Shown here: one piece after another, positions 11,191-23,211 of the stretch
How the letters are laid out: each line of letters begins with the position of its first letter
Numbering within the stretch: position 1 is the first letter of the stretch
Source: Neurospora intermedia
Taxonomy: Eukaryota; Ascomycota; Sordariomycetes; Sordariales; Sordariaceae
Assembly: GCA_037102815.1 (NCBI GenBank)
Contig: BTPP01000006.1
Span: 2,542,001 to 2,606,000, forward strand
Length of the DNA: 64,000 nt
Reading direction: 5' to 3'
Translations under genes and position numbers: made by a program
The notes under the pieces: generated by a model
What the model was told of the DNA's origin: nothing
The model's input: only the letters and a program-made list of their open reading frames with translations
Database searches by the model: none

Positions 11191-12431
11191 ATGTCGACTT
11201 TCACAACAAACGGAGCTGGCGCCGAGAACGACGGTGAGAAGGTGAACACCCACATTGTCACCCTCACCAGATTCCTCACCGAGGAGCAAGTAAAGCATAA
11301 GGAGGCTACTGGAGACTTTACGTATGTTTTCCATCACTGACACCAATTCTCTTTCTGTTGACCGCGCAAACAACAGTGTGAAACAGAAAAACCAGCTAAC
11401 ATGAAACCCCCCAAAGCCTCCTTTGCCATGCCCTCCAATTCTCCTTCAAGTCCATCGCCTACTACATCCGCCGCGCCACGCTCGTAAACCTCACAGGTCT
11501 CGCCGGCTCCTCCAACACCACGGGCGACGAGCAAAAGAAGCTCGACGTCATCTCCAACGACCTCTTTATCGAAGCCATGCGCTCCTCGGGCAAGTGCGCT
11601 TTGCTCGTCTCGGAAGAGGAAGAGCACGTAATCTACTTCAAGGACGCCAAGCACGCGCGCTACGCCGTTGCCTGCGACCCCATTGACGGGTCCTCCAACT
11701 TGGACGCCGGTGTGTCGGTCGGCACCATCTTTGCCATCCACAAGCTGGCCGAGGACAGCACGGGCACGAAAGAAGACATCCTCAAGCCCGGCACCGAGCT
11801 CGTCGCGGCCGGCTTCACCATGTACGGCGCCTCGGCCCAGCTGGTCATCACCATGAAGGGCGGCTCCGTCAACGGCTTCACGCTCGACCAGGGCGTGGGC
11901 GAGTTCATCTTGACGCACCCCAACATGACGATCCCCAGGAAGAGAAGCATCTACTCCGTCAACGAGGGTAACTCGCTCTACTGGGAGGATGACGTCAAGG
12001 CGTACTTTAACAGTCTGAAGGAAACCCAGGAGGACAGCGGAAAGCCTTATAGCGCTAGGTACATTGGTTCCATGGTGGCCGATGCGTACAGAACGCTGCT
12101 CTATGGTGGTATGTTTGCGTACCCGGCAGACAAGAAGAGCCCCAAGGGCAAGCTGCGTATTCTGTACGAGTGCGCACCCATGGCCATGATTTTTGAGAAT
12201 GGTAAGTCTTTGTCGCCCGTTTTTCATCACGTCCCTCCTTGCGCCCAGATGAAAGTATGATGATGGATGCTGATACGTTGTGTTATAACGATAGCTGGTG
12301 GCCAAGCCGTCGATAGCAAGATGAACCGCATGCTCGAGGTCGTACCGGAGCACATCCATGACAAGGCTGGTATCTTCATGGGTTCATATGATGAGGTTGA
12401 GAAGGTCAAGAAGTACCACGGCAAAGCTTAA
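11191..12431 (+). CDS. fbp1: Fructose-1,6-bisphosphatase (class I)
   Basis: Gluconeogenic enzyme that hydrolyses fructose-1,6-bisphosphate to fructose-6-phosphate in the cytosol. Three exons, 11191-11321, 11417-12201 and 12295-12431, encode 350 residues, a normal length for the family. Introns of 95 and 93 nt have GTATGT and GTAAGT donors; a GCTAAC branch is clear in the first. The magnesium-binding signature DPIDGSSN sits at residues 131-138, and the conserved YYIRRA, NLTGLAGSSN, GDEQKKLDVISND and KMNRMLEVVPEHIHDKAG-type blocks are present. The start is the ATG opening MSTFTTNGAGAEN; the frame before it is not open with another ATG. The residues AC at the end of exon 1 and C at the start of exon 2 rebuild Thr in GDFT. 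A 3-ketoacyl-CoA thiolase follows on the same strand 1.5 kb on; both are needed for growth on fatty acids. Confidence 0.97.
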
Positions 12432-13926
12432 GCTGGGCTTGGTCAACAAAGGTGTTGGGGCTGGGGGGTTGGATATCGGGATTGGCTTGCATTTAGGGAT
12501 AGCTTTTGCTTGACATGATTGTCGATACCTAGGTTGATGAATGCGCATGATCCTTTCGCAAGCATTTAATGCTTGGTTGCTTACCCCCCATTTTTGATAA
12601 CTTGTGGACATCGCCAGTGATGAGTTGTCCGGAGTTGTTCAGTTGCCTTGCGTCCATGGGTACTTAACTAACCTCTCTTGTCATCCCATCCATCTGTAAC
12701 CTGTAAGCCTATTCCATCTGATAGACAAGAAAAACACATGACCGCATGTGACTTTGGGAGGTAAGCAGTACTTTTCTTTGCATTGTCGAGTGGTCTAGAT
12801 CTCGAGAGTGAAGAAAGCAAACGTCCATCCTGCCTTTTGACCGCTCGAAGCAGCACATTGCGCACAGCATTTTCGGACTCGAGCAATCAACTGAATGGAG
12901 TTGGAGCAAGAACCGAAAGATTCGTTCCGAATTACGTTGTGCAGTACTTGTATATATGCGTGTGCAAGAATCGACCGTTGACGGGTTCCAGCAGTGCCAT
13001 GTTATTCTGATGTCAATATGAGACGGGAAATGTTGACAACTAGCGGCCTGCCTGGTCGGTCAACATGTGATTCCTACTTCTACCAGTATGCTTGCAACCC
13101 GCCCTTGGACAAGCATTCCCATCTTCACAATGTCCAACAAAGGGCGGTTGAAAGTGTTGGGTTGATCTGGGTTTCCATTTCACAAATTCCCAGTGTGGCC
13201 TCTCGGTTGTCGGAACTGCTGTTGACAGAAAGTGATTCCACAATATGGGCCCTTTGTTAAGCAACCATTCTCGTCAACGTAGGAAAAAAAGAAGCATGTG
13301 AAAAGAGCGACAAGAGGAAGAACAGACAAATCTGAAAATGCGAATGCAACGCTCTTGGCGACCCCAACCATCTCCAATCATTCCCCAGCGCACCCCCTCC
13401 TCCACACGTCTCTTGTCTGGCGCTAAACCGAATGCGGCAGTGCCTCGGCGCATTTCTGACATCACCTGCCGCTGCCGTCGCCGCCCCGGAATTTCATCCC
13501 ACACTGGACAGCCAGCCAGCACCGCGGGTGTGCTCCACGCTCCTGTCTGTTAGTGCTACCACCGTCCACCGCAGGGTACGCCCACCAGTAACACACCACC
13601 TCAGTTAGCACGCTGGCCTGACGGGAGCATCAAGGGAACGGAACTGAACTGGGGACTGACTGACCAGTCGAGATCCCGAGGTTTAAACCACCTGGCGATC
13701 CATCTTTCTTGCCCAGTTGTTCTCCCGTCTCGTATCCTTTGCCGCTTCCCCTGTTTATATATCAATACAAACTGTTTTCCTGTCCTTCCACACCGTCCTC
13801 CCTTCCTTCCACTGAATCATTTCTGCCCTTTCCATTCTTCTGAGGATACCCAACAAGCAGCCGTTGATTCTTGATTTCTACCAATTCATCCATTTATCTA
13901 GTCGAATAATCGTATAATCATTCACA
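12432..13926. other. FBPase 3' region and thiolase promoter
   Basis: This 1.5-kb stretch separates two genes on the same strand. Pyrimidine-rich sequence at about 13690-13860 with TTTATATATC at 13754-13763 looks like the core promoter and leader of the thiolase gene. No other gene is supported. Confidence 0.5.
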
Positions 13927-15325
13927 ATGGGTGGTATGTATTACTGAACCGACTTTTTGGGCCTCAGCAAATGGTGGTTAACATGATATTCTTTCCACTA
14001 CAGCTCTCGACAGACTTTCTCAGATCGGCAACCAGATCTCCGCTGGTGTTACCGGTGGTGGCCGTGACCAGATTCTCCAGAAGAATGCCGATGATGTAAG
14101 CCCGACCACATAAAACCGAACGACTTGCAGAAAGCAAAATGCGACTAATACATACAACTTACAGATTGTCGTCACCTGCGCTCTTCGCACTCCCTTCACT
14201 AAGGGCGGCAAGGGCGGCTTCAAGGACACCCACGCTGCTGACCTGATGGCCGGTGCCCTCCGTGGCCTTATCGAGCGCTCCAAGATCGACCCTTCCCTCG
14301 TCGAGGACATCAAGGTCGGCACCGTCCTCGCCCCCGGCGGTGGTGCTACCGAGATGCGCGCCGCCGCTCTCGTCGCCGGCTTCCCCGAGTCCACCGCCGT
14401 CCACACCCTCAACCGCCAGTGCTCCTCGGGTCTTCAGGCCTGCGTCGACATCGCCAACGCGATCCGCTCCGGTATGATCGAAGTCGGTGTCGGTGCTGGT
14501 GTCGAGTCCATGTCCACCAACTACGGCCCCGCCGCCGTTGCCGAGTTCTCGGACCTGCTCGAGTCCCACAAGGAGGCCGCCAACTGCAAGGTACCCATGG
14601 GAGTCCTGTCCGAGGACATGGCCAAGGACAAGGGCGTCTCGCGCAAGGACCAGGACGCCTTCGCTGCCTCTTCGTTCCAAAAGGCCGTCAAGGCCCAGAA
14701 GGAGGGTCTCTTCAAGGAGGAAATCCTCCCGCTCAAGGCCAAGTTCGAGGACCCCAAGTCAGGCGAGACCAAGGAGATCCTGGTTGACCGCGACGACGGC
14801 ATCCGCGACGGTGTCACGGCCGAGTCCCTCGGCAAGATCCGCGCGGCTTTTGCCAAGGATGGATCCATCCACGCCGGTAACGCCTCGCAGGTTTCGGACG
14901 GCGCCGCCGCCGTCCTGCTCATGAAGCGCTCTACCGCCGAGAAGCTTGGGCAGCCCATTCTCGGCAAGTTTGTCGCCGCTTCCGTCGTGGGCGTCAAGCC
15001 TCTTCTCATGGGCATCGGCCCCTGGAAGGCCATTCCCAAGGTGTTTGAGCTCACGGGCATCAACAAGGACGACGTCGACATTTTTGAGATCAACGAGGCG
15101 TTTGCTTCGCAGTGCTTGTGGTGCGCTAACGAGCTTGGTATTCCCATGGAGAAGATCAACCCCAAGGGCGGTGCCATTGCTTTCGGTCACCCGCTTGGCT
15201 GCACCGGTGCCCGCCAGGTTTCTACCCTTCTCTATGAGTTGAAGAGGACAGGCAAGAAGGTTGGTGTTACGTCCATGTGCGTTGGTACCGGTATGGGTAT
15301 GGCTGCCGTTTGGGTTGCCGAGTAA
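13927..15325 (+). CDS. 3-ketoacyl-CoA thiolase, peroxisomal type
   Basis: Last step of fatty-acid beta-oxidation: thiolytic release of acetyl-CoA from 3-ketoacyl-CoA. Exons are 13927-13933, 14004-14095 and 14165-15325, encoding 419 residues. The first exon is only seven bases (ATGGGTG), joined through a GTATGT donor. Catalytic residues are in place: nucleophile Cys119 in NRQCSSGLQA, His375 in AFGHPLGCTGARQ and Cys405 in SMCVGTGMG, with INEAFASQCLW between. Residues 6-14, RLSQIGNQI, fit the arginine-leucine-five-residues-glutamine pattern of a PTS2 peroxisomal signal and align with the yeast Pot1 signal, though the last position is Ile rather than Leu or Ala. Without the mini-exon the frame would start at an internal Met near residue 61 and lack targeting sequence and conserved N-terminal residues, so the spliced start is preferred. 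Confidence 0.95.
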
Positions 15326-17354
15326 GCAAGCAGTTGTGACGACAAAAAAATGGGCGTTGGGTTTTCCTTTCCTTTCTTTGATATAGCATATTTCGTGCCA
15401 TGATTGTATGTCAACAACAATTTCTGTAACTTTAGAACAACAGCGTTATCTTTCTTCTTGGATACCATATGCGTTTCATTCATTTGATTCAGCACAAACC
15501 TCATGCTCTTACATCCATGTACGCGTAGAAGGTTGGCAACGATATGCAACCACTTCGTCACGTACCCCGTTGCATTCTCACCGGCAGCGTCATCCGATAA
15601 CCGCCCGCGAGAAAGCGGACATGTTTCAAGTCGCTAGCTACCTATACCTAGGTAGTACTCATGAGAAGACCACGGGAACTTTGTTTCCTACAAGTACAGT
15701 GCTTGGCCGGTCGATATGTAGCGAAGAAAACGGGCAGACAGCACGGAACGGGCGGCCCTCCTCCTCCGCTCGCATACCGACATCGATGTGGTGGTTTCCC
15801 TTACCCTCTTAACCTCACAAGGGTCTTGTATGATGAACCTCTATGTAGCACACGTAACCCATTGACCTCAACCCCGGTGTCCCCCAGGTTCTGCCTGTCT
15901 TCTCGAACTAGCTACAAGTACCGTACTTTTGGGCTTCACGTCTCTAATCTCTCCTCCCGCTGTAACCATCCCACATGCCAAATGCCCACATGCCACATGC
16001 CACGTCTCTCTCGTTTTGGTTCGTTTCACCATTACCGTAGAAAGACACTAGAAGCCAAGTTTGAAACAACTGAACCGCGTTCGGTATATCCGTCGTTCGG
16101 TAGTGTACGTTACGTTCATCGGGCAAGTTCCTAAAGCGGTTTCGTCAACGAGACTTTCATCGAATTGTTAGGTTCACTGAGTAGCCATGCCCTGGCCTGG
16201 CAAGTCAGTGGGCCCGACCAAGTCCGTCCGGGCCGGGTTGGGTATGTACACTACGGTACGTATTCGAATTGCTGTCTAACTGAATGGCGGACGGCGGCGG
16301 GTTTTGACCAATGGGGAAATGTGCCGTGGAAGTACCTCGTGAGCCCCTTTCGTTGCCCGTTCGTCGTCACCGCTTTTGGAGGAGGAGGAGGATCGCTTCG
16401 TTCTTTCTTTTTAGAGGGAGAATCGAGATCGTGGAGTTGTTACACACTATAGACGGGAAAGGTAGATGCCGAAGGAGGAGGAGCAGGGGGAGTTTCGTCA
16501 TGATTGGAGATGCTTTGAAAGTGAAAAGTGATATTATAAGAGTTGAGTTTGTGATGGTGAGGCGGTTGTACATATGTAGAAGTACAGTAGTGTAGATTCT
16601 TTCCTAGTTGGACGTTAACATATTGGATTGTGGGGGGGGGTTCTTTTACTTGGGCCCAGTGGTTTGTATGCCCGCTGTCGAGCCGGTTCCGGAGGGGGCT
16701 TCCAGTGGGGGAGGGAAGCCGCTAACAAAGTGCTTTTTTAACGTTAGTCGGTCCTAGTTCGAATTGATGACAAGGGCCCGCAGGCTGGCTGGTAGCTGGC
16801 CTGGCAGGCAAGAAGGAACCAAGAGGAAATGCCTGGAGTCTGGACGGAGCTCAACAACCAAGGAACTTCCAATTCGACTTGGGCAACAACCTTTTGTCCA
16901 ACTCCAAAATCTATCAGCAAAGACGCTTCCCACTTTGTTGCTGGTGTTCGGGGCCATCATATACCTGACCTGACCATCGAACAGCTGCGCCCAACTTGTG
17001 CTTTCCAGCTCTACACACCACACGCATAATCGCGGCGCCCACTAGCAACGAGATCGACGATTGGTTACATCACGCCGGACCACTCTAATCTTTTCGAAAT
17101 CTTCAGCGAACGAAAAGAAAGCTTCAAGAAACCTCGCTTCTTCGCTACCTACCGAGTACGGCTTTCTCACGATTACGCCGTCAATCATTGACTCAATTGG
17201 GAACCGATTGGGTTTCCCCGCGTTTCCGACGAACCTGATCAGAGCTCAAAGTGAACTCCGGCCTCGGGTCCCAATTTGTGCCCGCTAGTTCTCGGGGTTG
17301 CGGTTGACCAACAGAAAGGAACGCCTACTGCCGGCAGGAAACCAGCAGGAAACC

Positions 17355-17390
<36 letters not shown>

Positions 17391-17669
17391 CACACGGACA
17401 GCCGAAGCTTTTGCACGAACCCCTCCACAAAGGTCAAAAGCCGAACCAAAGTCCGTTCGCTCGAAATCGATCCGCCTCGCTAGGCCGGACATCTCTTTGC
17501 GTCACCGGGTGCTGTATACCCTCGGCCAGTCTAGAGAACAGCAAACTCGTCTTTCCAGTCCGACGACAAACAAGGAAGCGCCGCTACACCAGTGAGCGTG
17601 GGATCGGAGTCGGATAGGATCATTCCGAAAAGGCCAAGAGGGGGCACAGGAAATAAGCACACCACAGTC
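15326..17669. other. Intergenic region between thiolase and TCO89-like gene
   Basis: This 2.3-kb stretch has no recognisable gene. The last few hundred bases should be the promoter and leader of the following gene. A GCAA tetranucleotide repeat is at 17354-17390. Short frames elsewhere lack domains and look accidental. Confidence 0.5.
17354..17390 (+). repeat. GCAA tetranucleotide microsatellite
   Basis: About nine tandem copies of a four-base unit (AAGC/GCAA) lie about 0.28 kb upstream of the next start codon, in its presumed leader or promoter. Confidence 0.9.
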
Positions 17670-19787
17670 ATGCCTAGGGATAGGGAGAACAGCGATACAT
17701 CGGGCGCCCCCGGCCAATCAAAACGGCCGACTTTGTATCACCGCGACAGCAGCTCTTCTCAGGTCGGCGGCGATCAGACAGGCAATGGCAACACCCATCA
17801 CCACCGCGCAAAGGGCCCCAAGCACGTAGTTGGCGGTTCTCGGCTGCACGGAAAAGCCCCCTCCTCCAAAGGCCTACACAAACACCATGGCTCGACCTCC
17901 ACGGTGAAGCTGAATCGTACCAACACCGCCGCGAGCCGACAGGGAGAATCACCTACATCGCCTGAACGGCCGCCTTTCCTTGCGTCGAACCACCGCCGCT
18001 CAACGTCCCAGGACCTCGTGACTGTCTCTACCAACCTCAAGAATACTTCCGCGACGGCGCTGAAGCGCAATCGATCCAATGCCGACGTAGCCGGAACTGG
18101 AAAAGGCAAAGCAAAGTCTACATCCAATCTGCTCAAGCGGTCCACATCCAACCCCGCCGTCCACAAGCTCAAGGGCGAACGACATAGCAAGGTTCACTTT
18201 AACATAGGAGACGACGGTCAGGACGACGACGAGGACGATCAGGACGAGTGGGTGGACGCTAGCACATCAGCCTCCCCTCTCCTGTCGCGGCGCGGGTCGA
18301 CAATCAACGGTGCCGAGACAGCAAACGAGAATCACCTGCATCCGTTGGCTTCCGCGCTACCGCCCCAGGGGCAGGTTGACAACCCGCGAGTAACACAGGT
18401 TCAATTTCCGTTTCCTTCACAGCAGCAGCGTTCTCAGCCCAGTAATAATATTGTTGCTTCAGCCAACAATACCTCCCAGCAGCAACAGCAACAGCAACTG
18501 CAGGAGCAACAACAGCAACAACAGCAACAACAACAAATGCCACAGCTCTCGAAACCGCCTACCAACAAGAATAGCAGCAGTCAGACTAGCATTGCGCCGA
18601 GCATTGCGCCAAGTATCGCACACAGCACCACTACCAGCCAGTCACATAATCAGCTTCTTACGGAACGCATTCTGAAACGAGTACCATCGATGATTTCGGC
18701 GCCCAAAATGTCGACGGAAAGCGTACAGGTCCAGCTAAACGCCTCACGGCCGACGTCTCCTGCCTCGTCGATGCTTTCTTCTCAAATACGTCCAGGAAGC
18801 AGCGAAAAGGAGGAGCTACTCACCTCGCGGTTTGTCGGAGGTGATCAGCTTGGATCTACCGGCAATCCCAGCAACCCCGGTGAATCCTTCCTGACCAGCA
18901 TCCGAACCACGACAGAGAATGGCACCTCACGATCGATGGGGAGTCTCGAGCATGCCGGCCACCAAGGTTCCAAACTCGGGGCGGACTCGGACGATGAAGG
19001 TACTGAGATCAGGAGAACCACCAGAAAACGAAACGGCACTCAAACCAGCGTCTCCAGCGGCGTATATGGCGGTCTCAAAGATCTGAACCGCACTCAACAG
19101 AAGCTCAATCTTCAGCGAGCCAGCTCAACCCTGGACCAGCCACAGGTTCCACCGCACCACCCAACCCTTGGCCCACTGACCCCCGGCCTCCCGCTCAACG
19201 GAAACGGGTACGACAACCGCGACCCCCGCCTCACCAGAATCCTCGAGCGCACCGGCATGGAGTACCTTGTCGTCCGCCGCTACCAAAACCCTGTAGCCCG
19301 CTCAATAGCACGCATAGCTCAGTATCAGGCTCTGCAGAACGGGTCTTTGAACATGAACGGTGGCGGCCGCGCTTCCCGACCGGGAACTTCTCACTCCAAG
19401 CGCGGCTCCGAACTAAGCGGTGGCCGACCCAATTTCCTTCGTGACGGCAGAGAGCCGCGAGACTCGTTCCTCGCTCAGGCCACCATCAACGCCAACCATC
19501 AGCACAGCAACTCCATGTCTGCCATCCCCTCCAAAGCCGTCTCTGCCGCAGCCCGGTTTTCGGGACTCGGTGGGATCGGGACCAGGGCTAATAGTACCAG
19601 CTCTAGTCTCGACGGCGATGGAGATGGCGGACAGCCGCATGTGGGGATGTTGAACGGTGCCAATGGTGGTTCCAGTTCACGGCTGAGCGGGTCGAGTCTG
19701 GTGGATAGAAGCGAACATGCGGAGACGCAGGCGATTCTGAGGGCCTTGTGGGATAAGAGTCTGGATCTGAGCGTTAGCCAGGAATAG
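17670..19787 (+). CDS. Low-complexity protein resembling TORC1 subunit Tco89
   Basis: A single exon encodes 705 residues rich in Ser, Thr, Asn and Gln. It starts at the first ATG of the open frame (MPRDRENSDTSGAPG). Features are an N-terminal basic Ser-rich region with repeated RS/KRS-TSN motifs, an acidic block near residue 190 (GDDGQDDDEDDQDEWVDAS), a Gln-rich run near 270-290, the repeat SIAPSIAPSIAHS near 310, and a more ordered segment near 530-560 reading YLVVRRYQNPVARSIARIAQ. The basic-then-acidic HSKVHFNIGDD...EWVDAS block is what I recall of fungal Tco89, a TORC1 accessory subunit, but this is recognition from memory. If not Tco89, it is an uncharacterised, probably phosphorylated, disordered regulator. 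The stop is TAG and the frame stays open for 89 more codons (see separate entry). Confidence 0.65.
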   Translation: MPRDRENSDTSGAPGQSKRPTLYHRDSSSSQVGGDQTGNGNTHHHRAKGPKHVVGGSRLHGKAPSSKGLHKHHGSTSTVKLNRTNTAASRQGESPTSPERPPFLASNHRRSTSQDLVTVSTNLKNTSATALKRNRSNADVAGTGKGKAKSTSNLLKRSTSNPAVHKLKGERHSKVHFNIGDDGQDDDEDDQDEWVDASTSASPLLSRRGSTINGAETANENHLHPLASALPPQGQVDNPRVTQVQFPFPSQQQRSQPSNNIVASANNTSQQQQQQQLQEQQQQQQQQQQMPQLSKPPTNKNSSSQTSIAPSIAPSIAHSTTTSQSHNQLLTERILKRVPSMISAPKMSTESVQVQLNASRPTSPASSMLSSQIRPGSSEKEELLTSRFVGGDQLGSTGNPSNPGESFLTSIRTTTENGTSRSMGSLEHAGHQGSKLGADSDDEGTEIRRTTRKRNGTQTSVSSGVYGGLKDLNRTQQKLNLQRASSTLDQPQVPPHHPTLGPLTPGLPLNGNGYDNRDPRLTRILERTGMEYLVVRRYQNPVARSIARIAQYQALQNGSLNMNGGGRASRPGTSHSKRGSELSGGRPNFLRDGREPRDSFLAQATINANHQHSNSMSAIPSKAVSAAARFSGLGGIGTRANSTSSSLDGDGDGGQPHVGMLNGANGGSSSRLSGSSLVDRSEHAETQAILRALWDKSLDLSVSQE

Positions 19788-20057
19788 GAGACCTGCGGGC
19801 TTGGGACTGGAGCTGAAGGACTTGAAGCTGATATCACGAGGAATGGAGTGCCGGTTGATGTTGGTGGTGGGGTGGGTGTGACTGGGAAGATTGCGAGGAG
19901 TTATGATGGGGCGGATACAGCTGCAAGCGAGGCTTCGGATGCGAGGACGCTTGTAAGTGAGAGCTGTGCTGCCAGTGGTGAGTTTCAGAATGAGCCGCCG
20001 CCAGAGTTGTTAAGGGAAGTGGTGGGATTGGTTAGTAGTGTCAGTCGAAGTGCGTAG
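19788..20057 (+). other. In-frame open tail after the TCO89-like TAG stop
   Basis: Directly after the TAG at 19785-19787 the same frame stays open for 89 sense codons and ends in TAG at 20055-20057. The translation is hydrophilic and protein-like, with a short helix-like end (PPPELLREVVGLVSSVSRSA). The codons before the stop read Gln-Glu. No intron that would remove the stop is evident; a GTAAGT lies at 19950 inside the tail but has no clear role. It may be 3'UTR that is open by chance, a readthrough extension or a truncated C-terminus. Confidence 0.35.
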
Positions 20058-20735
20058 GAGTATTGTCCGACGAGGATCTGGTCGGATTGAAGACGTCAGT
20101 CACGAGCTTTCATTGCCGAGATTGGGGTTGGTTGCTTCTAAAGGGCGTTAAGGACAATGGGCATAATTGTGAGTTTACATAACAAAGAAACAGGTACTGG
20201 TTCGTAGGTCATTGAGTCTCGGTATGAGGTCAGGTCGTGTAGACGGATACATACTAGACGAGAATCGTGTGTAAAAACGGGAAGGGGGCAAACTCGAAGG
20301 ACAGGTCAGCGTGATGTTTTACATGAGCATAGCATATTTAGGAAGCAATTACTGTATTTCGTCTTCATCTGATAACTAGTTGAGTGTTTAACTGACTGAC
20401 CTTTGAAGCCTTTTTCTCAGTGTAATCAGTCTGAATAGTGTGTTCCTTCCAGGTCGCAAGTTGGTGATGATTCGGATAAGCATTTTCGTCCGTGCGTCAT
20501 CCAAGGTTCCCGCGCTACATTTAATTGTTCACGTATCGCATCGAGCCGTGTGCACCAACTTGACTTCTCTTCCCAATTCCCATCCTTTTGCGCCCGAAAA
20601 TACAAAGTTTTGCAATTTCAGTCACCTTACGACAGACCGCCATTCCAACCCATTTCCAACCCAGCGAAGTTCCCGGTAACCGTTAGCGCCACTCGATTTC
20701 GTCACTCAACACCAAATACTTGGAAACAGTTCAAG
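20058..20735. other. Intergenic region upstream of SPF30-type gene
   Basis: About 0.68 kb with no gene seen. It should hold the 3' region of the preceding gene and the promoter and leader of the Tudor-domain gene. Confidence 0.5.
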
Positions 20736-22026
20736 ATGGCAGCGCAACTCGAAGCAGAGCGCAAGGAGTACGAGACTCAAGTACGTTTACCAATTCCCTT
20801 TCCCGAAGGCGTCTTTATACTAATAAAGCCTCTCTTTTACAGCTCGAACTCGTCGATACCTCGCTCCAGGATGATCCCCAGAACGAAGAACTTCTCGCCC
20901 TCCGAACCGAACTCGTCAACTGCATCCAACTCCTCGATGACTCCCTCGCCGAACTTAAAAGTGCTTCTGCCGCCGTCCCCGCTCAGAATCAAGAACCGCT
21001 CGCCATTGGCATTCCCTCTTCATCATCACGAAAACCCTCCGGCCAAGGTGCCGCCGCGCCAGCACCAGCAGCAGAAGAACCACCAAAATGGTCGCGCGAG
21101 AACCACCCCGCCTTCAAGAAGCCGTCCGCCGCCGCCACCACCACCACTCCGCAATCAGAGAAGGAAGAGGCGCCGCCAGCACAAGTAAACTACCAAGTCA
21201 ACGACACTGTCATGGCCCGCTGGCTGTCGGGCGACAAGGGCTTCTACCCCGCCAAAATCGTTTCCGTTACCGGTTCTTCGACCGCACCCATCTACACCGT
21301 CAAGTTCAAGAGCTACGACACCGTCGAGACGTTGAGAGCAAAGGACATTAAGCCCATGGCGTCTTCCACCACTCCTACCCCCGGCGCTGCTGCTGCTGCT
21401 GCTGCTGCTGGCGCCTCTTCCTCATCGACTGGTGGTGCAAGCGCAAGCGCAAGCGCAGGCTTCAAGCGCAAAGCCGCAGATTCCGACATTTATCCCATCC
21501 CCTCCTCCATCCCGGCCTCCTCTGCCGCAGGCGCGGCGGCCATGGTCAGGAACTCGGACGGCATTACCCTTTCTGCTGGACCTGAATTATACCCTGGTGC
21601 GTTGGCGGCGGCGGCAGCAGCAGCGGCGGAAGAAGGAAAGGGGAAGGGGGACTCCAAGTTTGATAAGGATGGGAAACCCAAGTTCAAGAAGATCAAGGCT
21701 AATAAGGAGCTGGAGAAGGGCAAGAACAAGTGGCAGGAGTTTACGGCCAAGGGCAAGTTTGGAAAGGGCGCGACGAAGAAGGAGAGTATGTTTAGGACGC
21801 CCGAGGGGGTGAATGGGAGGGGTGAGTTTCTCTTTTTTTTTTTTTTTTTTCCCCTCCCCTTTTGTCCGTCCGTCCTCCTCATCGTCGTAATAAAGAGGAT
21901 ATGATCGCTGACATATGAAAATGATTTATAACAAAAACAGTCGGGTTCACCGGTTCAGGCCAGGCCATGCGCAAGGACCCTACGCGGTCTCGCCACATTT
22001 ACCAGCCCAACGAAGATCTGGATTGA
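20736..22026 (+). CDS. spf30: SPF30/SMNDC1-type Tudor-domain splicing factor
   Basis: Nuclear spliceosome factor of the survival-of-motor-neuron-related family; relatives use the Tudor domain to bind dimethyl-arginine on Sm proteins during snRNP assembly. Exons 20736-20780, 20843-21821 and 21941-22026 encode 369 residues. Exon 1 gives MAAQLEAERKEYETQ, continuing without a gap into LELVDTSLQDDPQNEELLAL, a helical N-terminus typical of the family. The Tudor domain (about residues 132-188) contains DTVMARWLSGDKGFYPAKI and YTVKFKSYDTVETL. The C-terminal family block FRTPEGVNGR / VGFTGSGQAMRKDPTRSR spans the last intron, which confirms that splice. Between them lie Ala/Ser/Gly-rich and Lys-rich low-complexity segments. 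The last intron (119 nt) begins GTGAGT and carries a T-rich run. Confidence 0.88.
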
Positions 22027-22133
22027 TTTTTTGAGTCTGGCTAACTTGTGTTTTTCTCTTGTGTGTTTTCTCTCTCGTCTTTTTGTTCGGGGAGATAAAT
22101 TCCGTTAGTCATCGAACAATCCTCTCTCTGTCT

Positions 22134-22169
22134 ATCCATCCATCCATCCATCCATCCATCCATCCATCC
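22134..22169 (+). repeat. CCAT tetranucleotide microsatellite
   Basis: About nine tandem copies of CCAT/ATCC, just past the stop of the Tudor-domain gene, probably in or near its 3' untranslated region. Confidence 0.9.
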
Positions 22170-22866
22170 GCTGTACGACCCGGACCGCTGTTGTTTTTAC
22201 TCTTCAACCACTTTTCTATCACGACTCGGGCATCACGGACACACAACAAGACCTTGATTATTCGAAAACCACAGGTCCGGCATCCATTCGAAGGGTCTGC
22301 AAGGTTCCAAAAGCTCTCAAAAAAGACCGCTCCGCTCGACCATATCAATCAGCAACGTCATCATCATCATCATCAATCAAGATGGACTCAGGCGTCACGG
22401 TTTTCACACACGCTTGAATTTGGTTTTCTTTCTCTTTTTTTTTCTTTTCTTTTTCTCCTTTACCTCCCCACCCTCAAAAACTCAAGTCAACTCCTTAGAG
22501 ACTGGGGCTAACGTGGATACTTTTTATACATAAAAGGGAGAAAAAGAAAGAAAGAAAGAAAGAATAAATAAACTGGCCTCTAGTTTCCTTGCTGTTTCCA
22601 AACGAAGCAAGGAGCATCAGACAAGACGCAGAGCAACCAAATTAGTGTAGTAAAAAGAAATCAAAAGGCTGTACACTACGTCCAGTCATACATACATAGT
22701 ATACGTAGTAGACCACACTATCATCAAAAATCGAAGCATGAATGAGAGTGAGAGACAATCTTTGCCTACCTAACTACCATCTCCACATCCTCTGCCTGTC
22801 TTCCGCTCTATGAAACATGATGTTGTTTGAACGATACGATGCCTGTGTTTTCATTGCTTTGGTGTT

Positions 22867-22928
22867 GTAGTTTGTGGTTTGTGGTTTGTGGTTTGTGGTT
22901 TGTGGTTTGTAGTTTGTGGTTTATGGTT
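22867..22928 (+). repeat. GTTTGTG heptamer minisatellite
   Basis: About eight tandem copies of a seven-base unit (GTTTGTG), with single changes in the last two copies, which marks the direction of decay. Confidence 0.85.
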
Positions 22929-23067
22929 TGTCGATGTGCTTGTTTTGGTGGTTTCGCTACTTGACTACTATTATTGTTCTTTATAGACTTGCAAGTTCCT
23001 CGCCGATGAAGATCTATCTACTCAACCCCCTCCTGGTCCCCCACCCACCCATCTTCAAAAGTCTCAG

Positions 23068-23211
<144 letters not shown>

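Noticed and set aside
16367-16573. A 68-codon ATG-started frame on the - strand
   Set aside because: Low-complexity Leu-rich translation, no promoter or splice features, and no similarity recognised.
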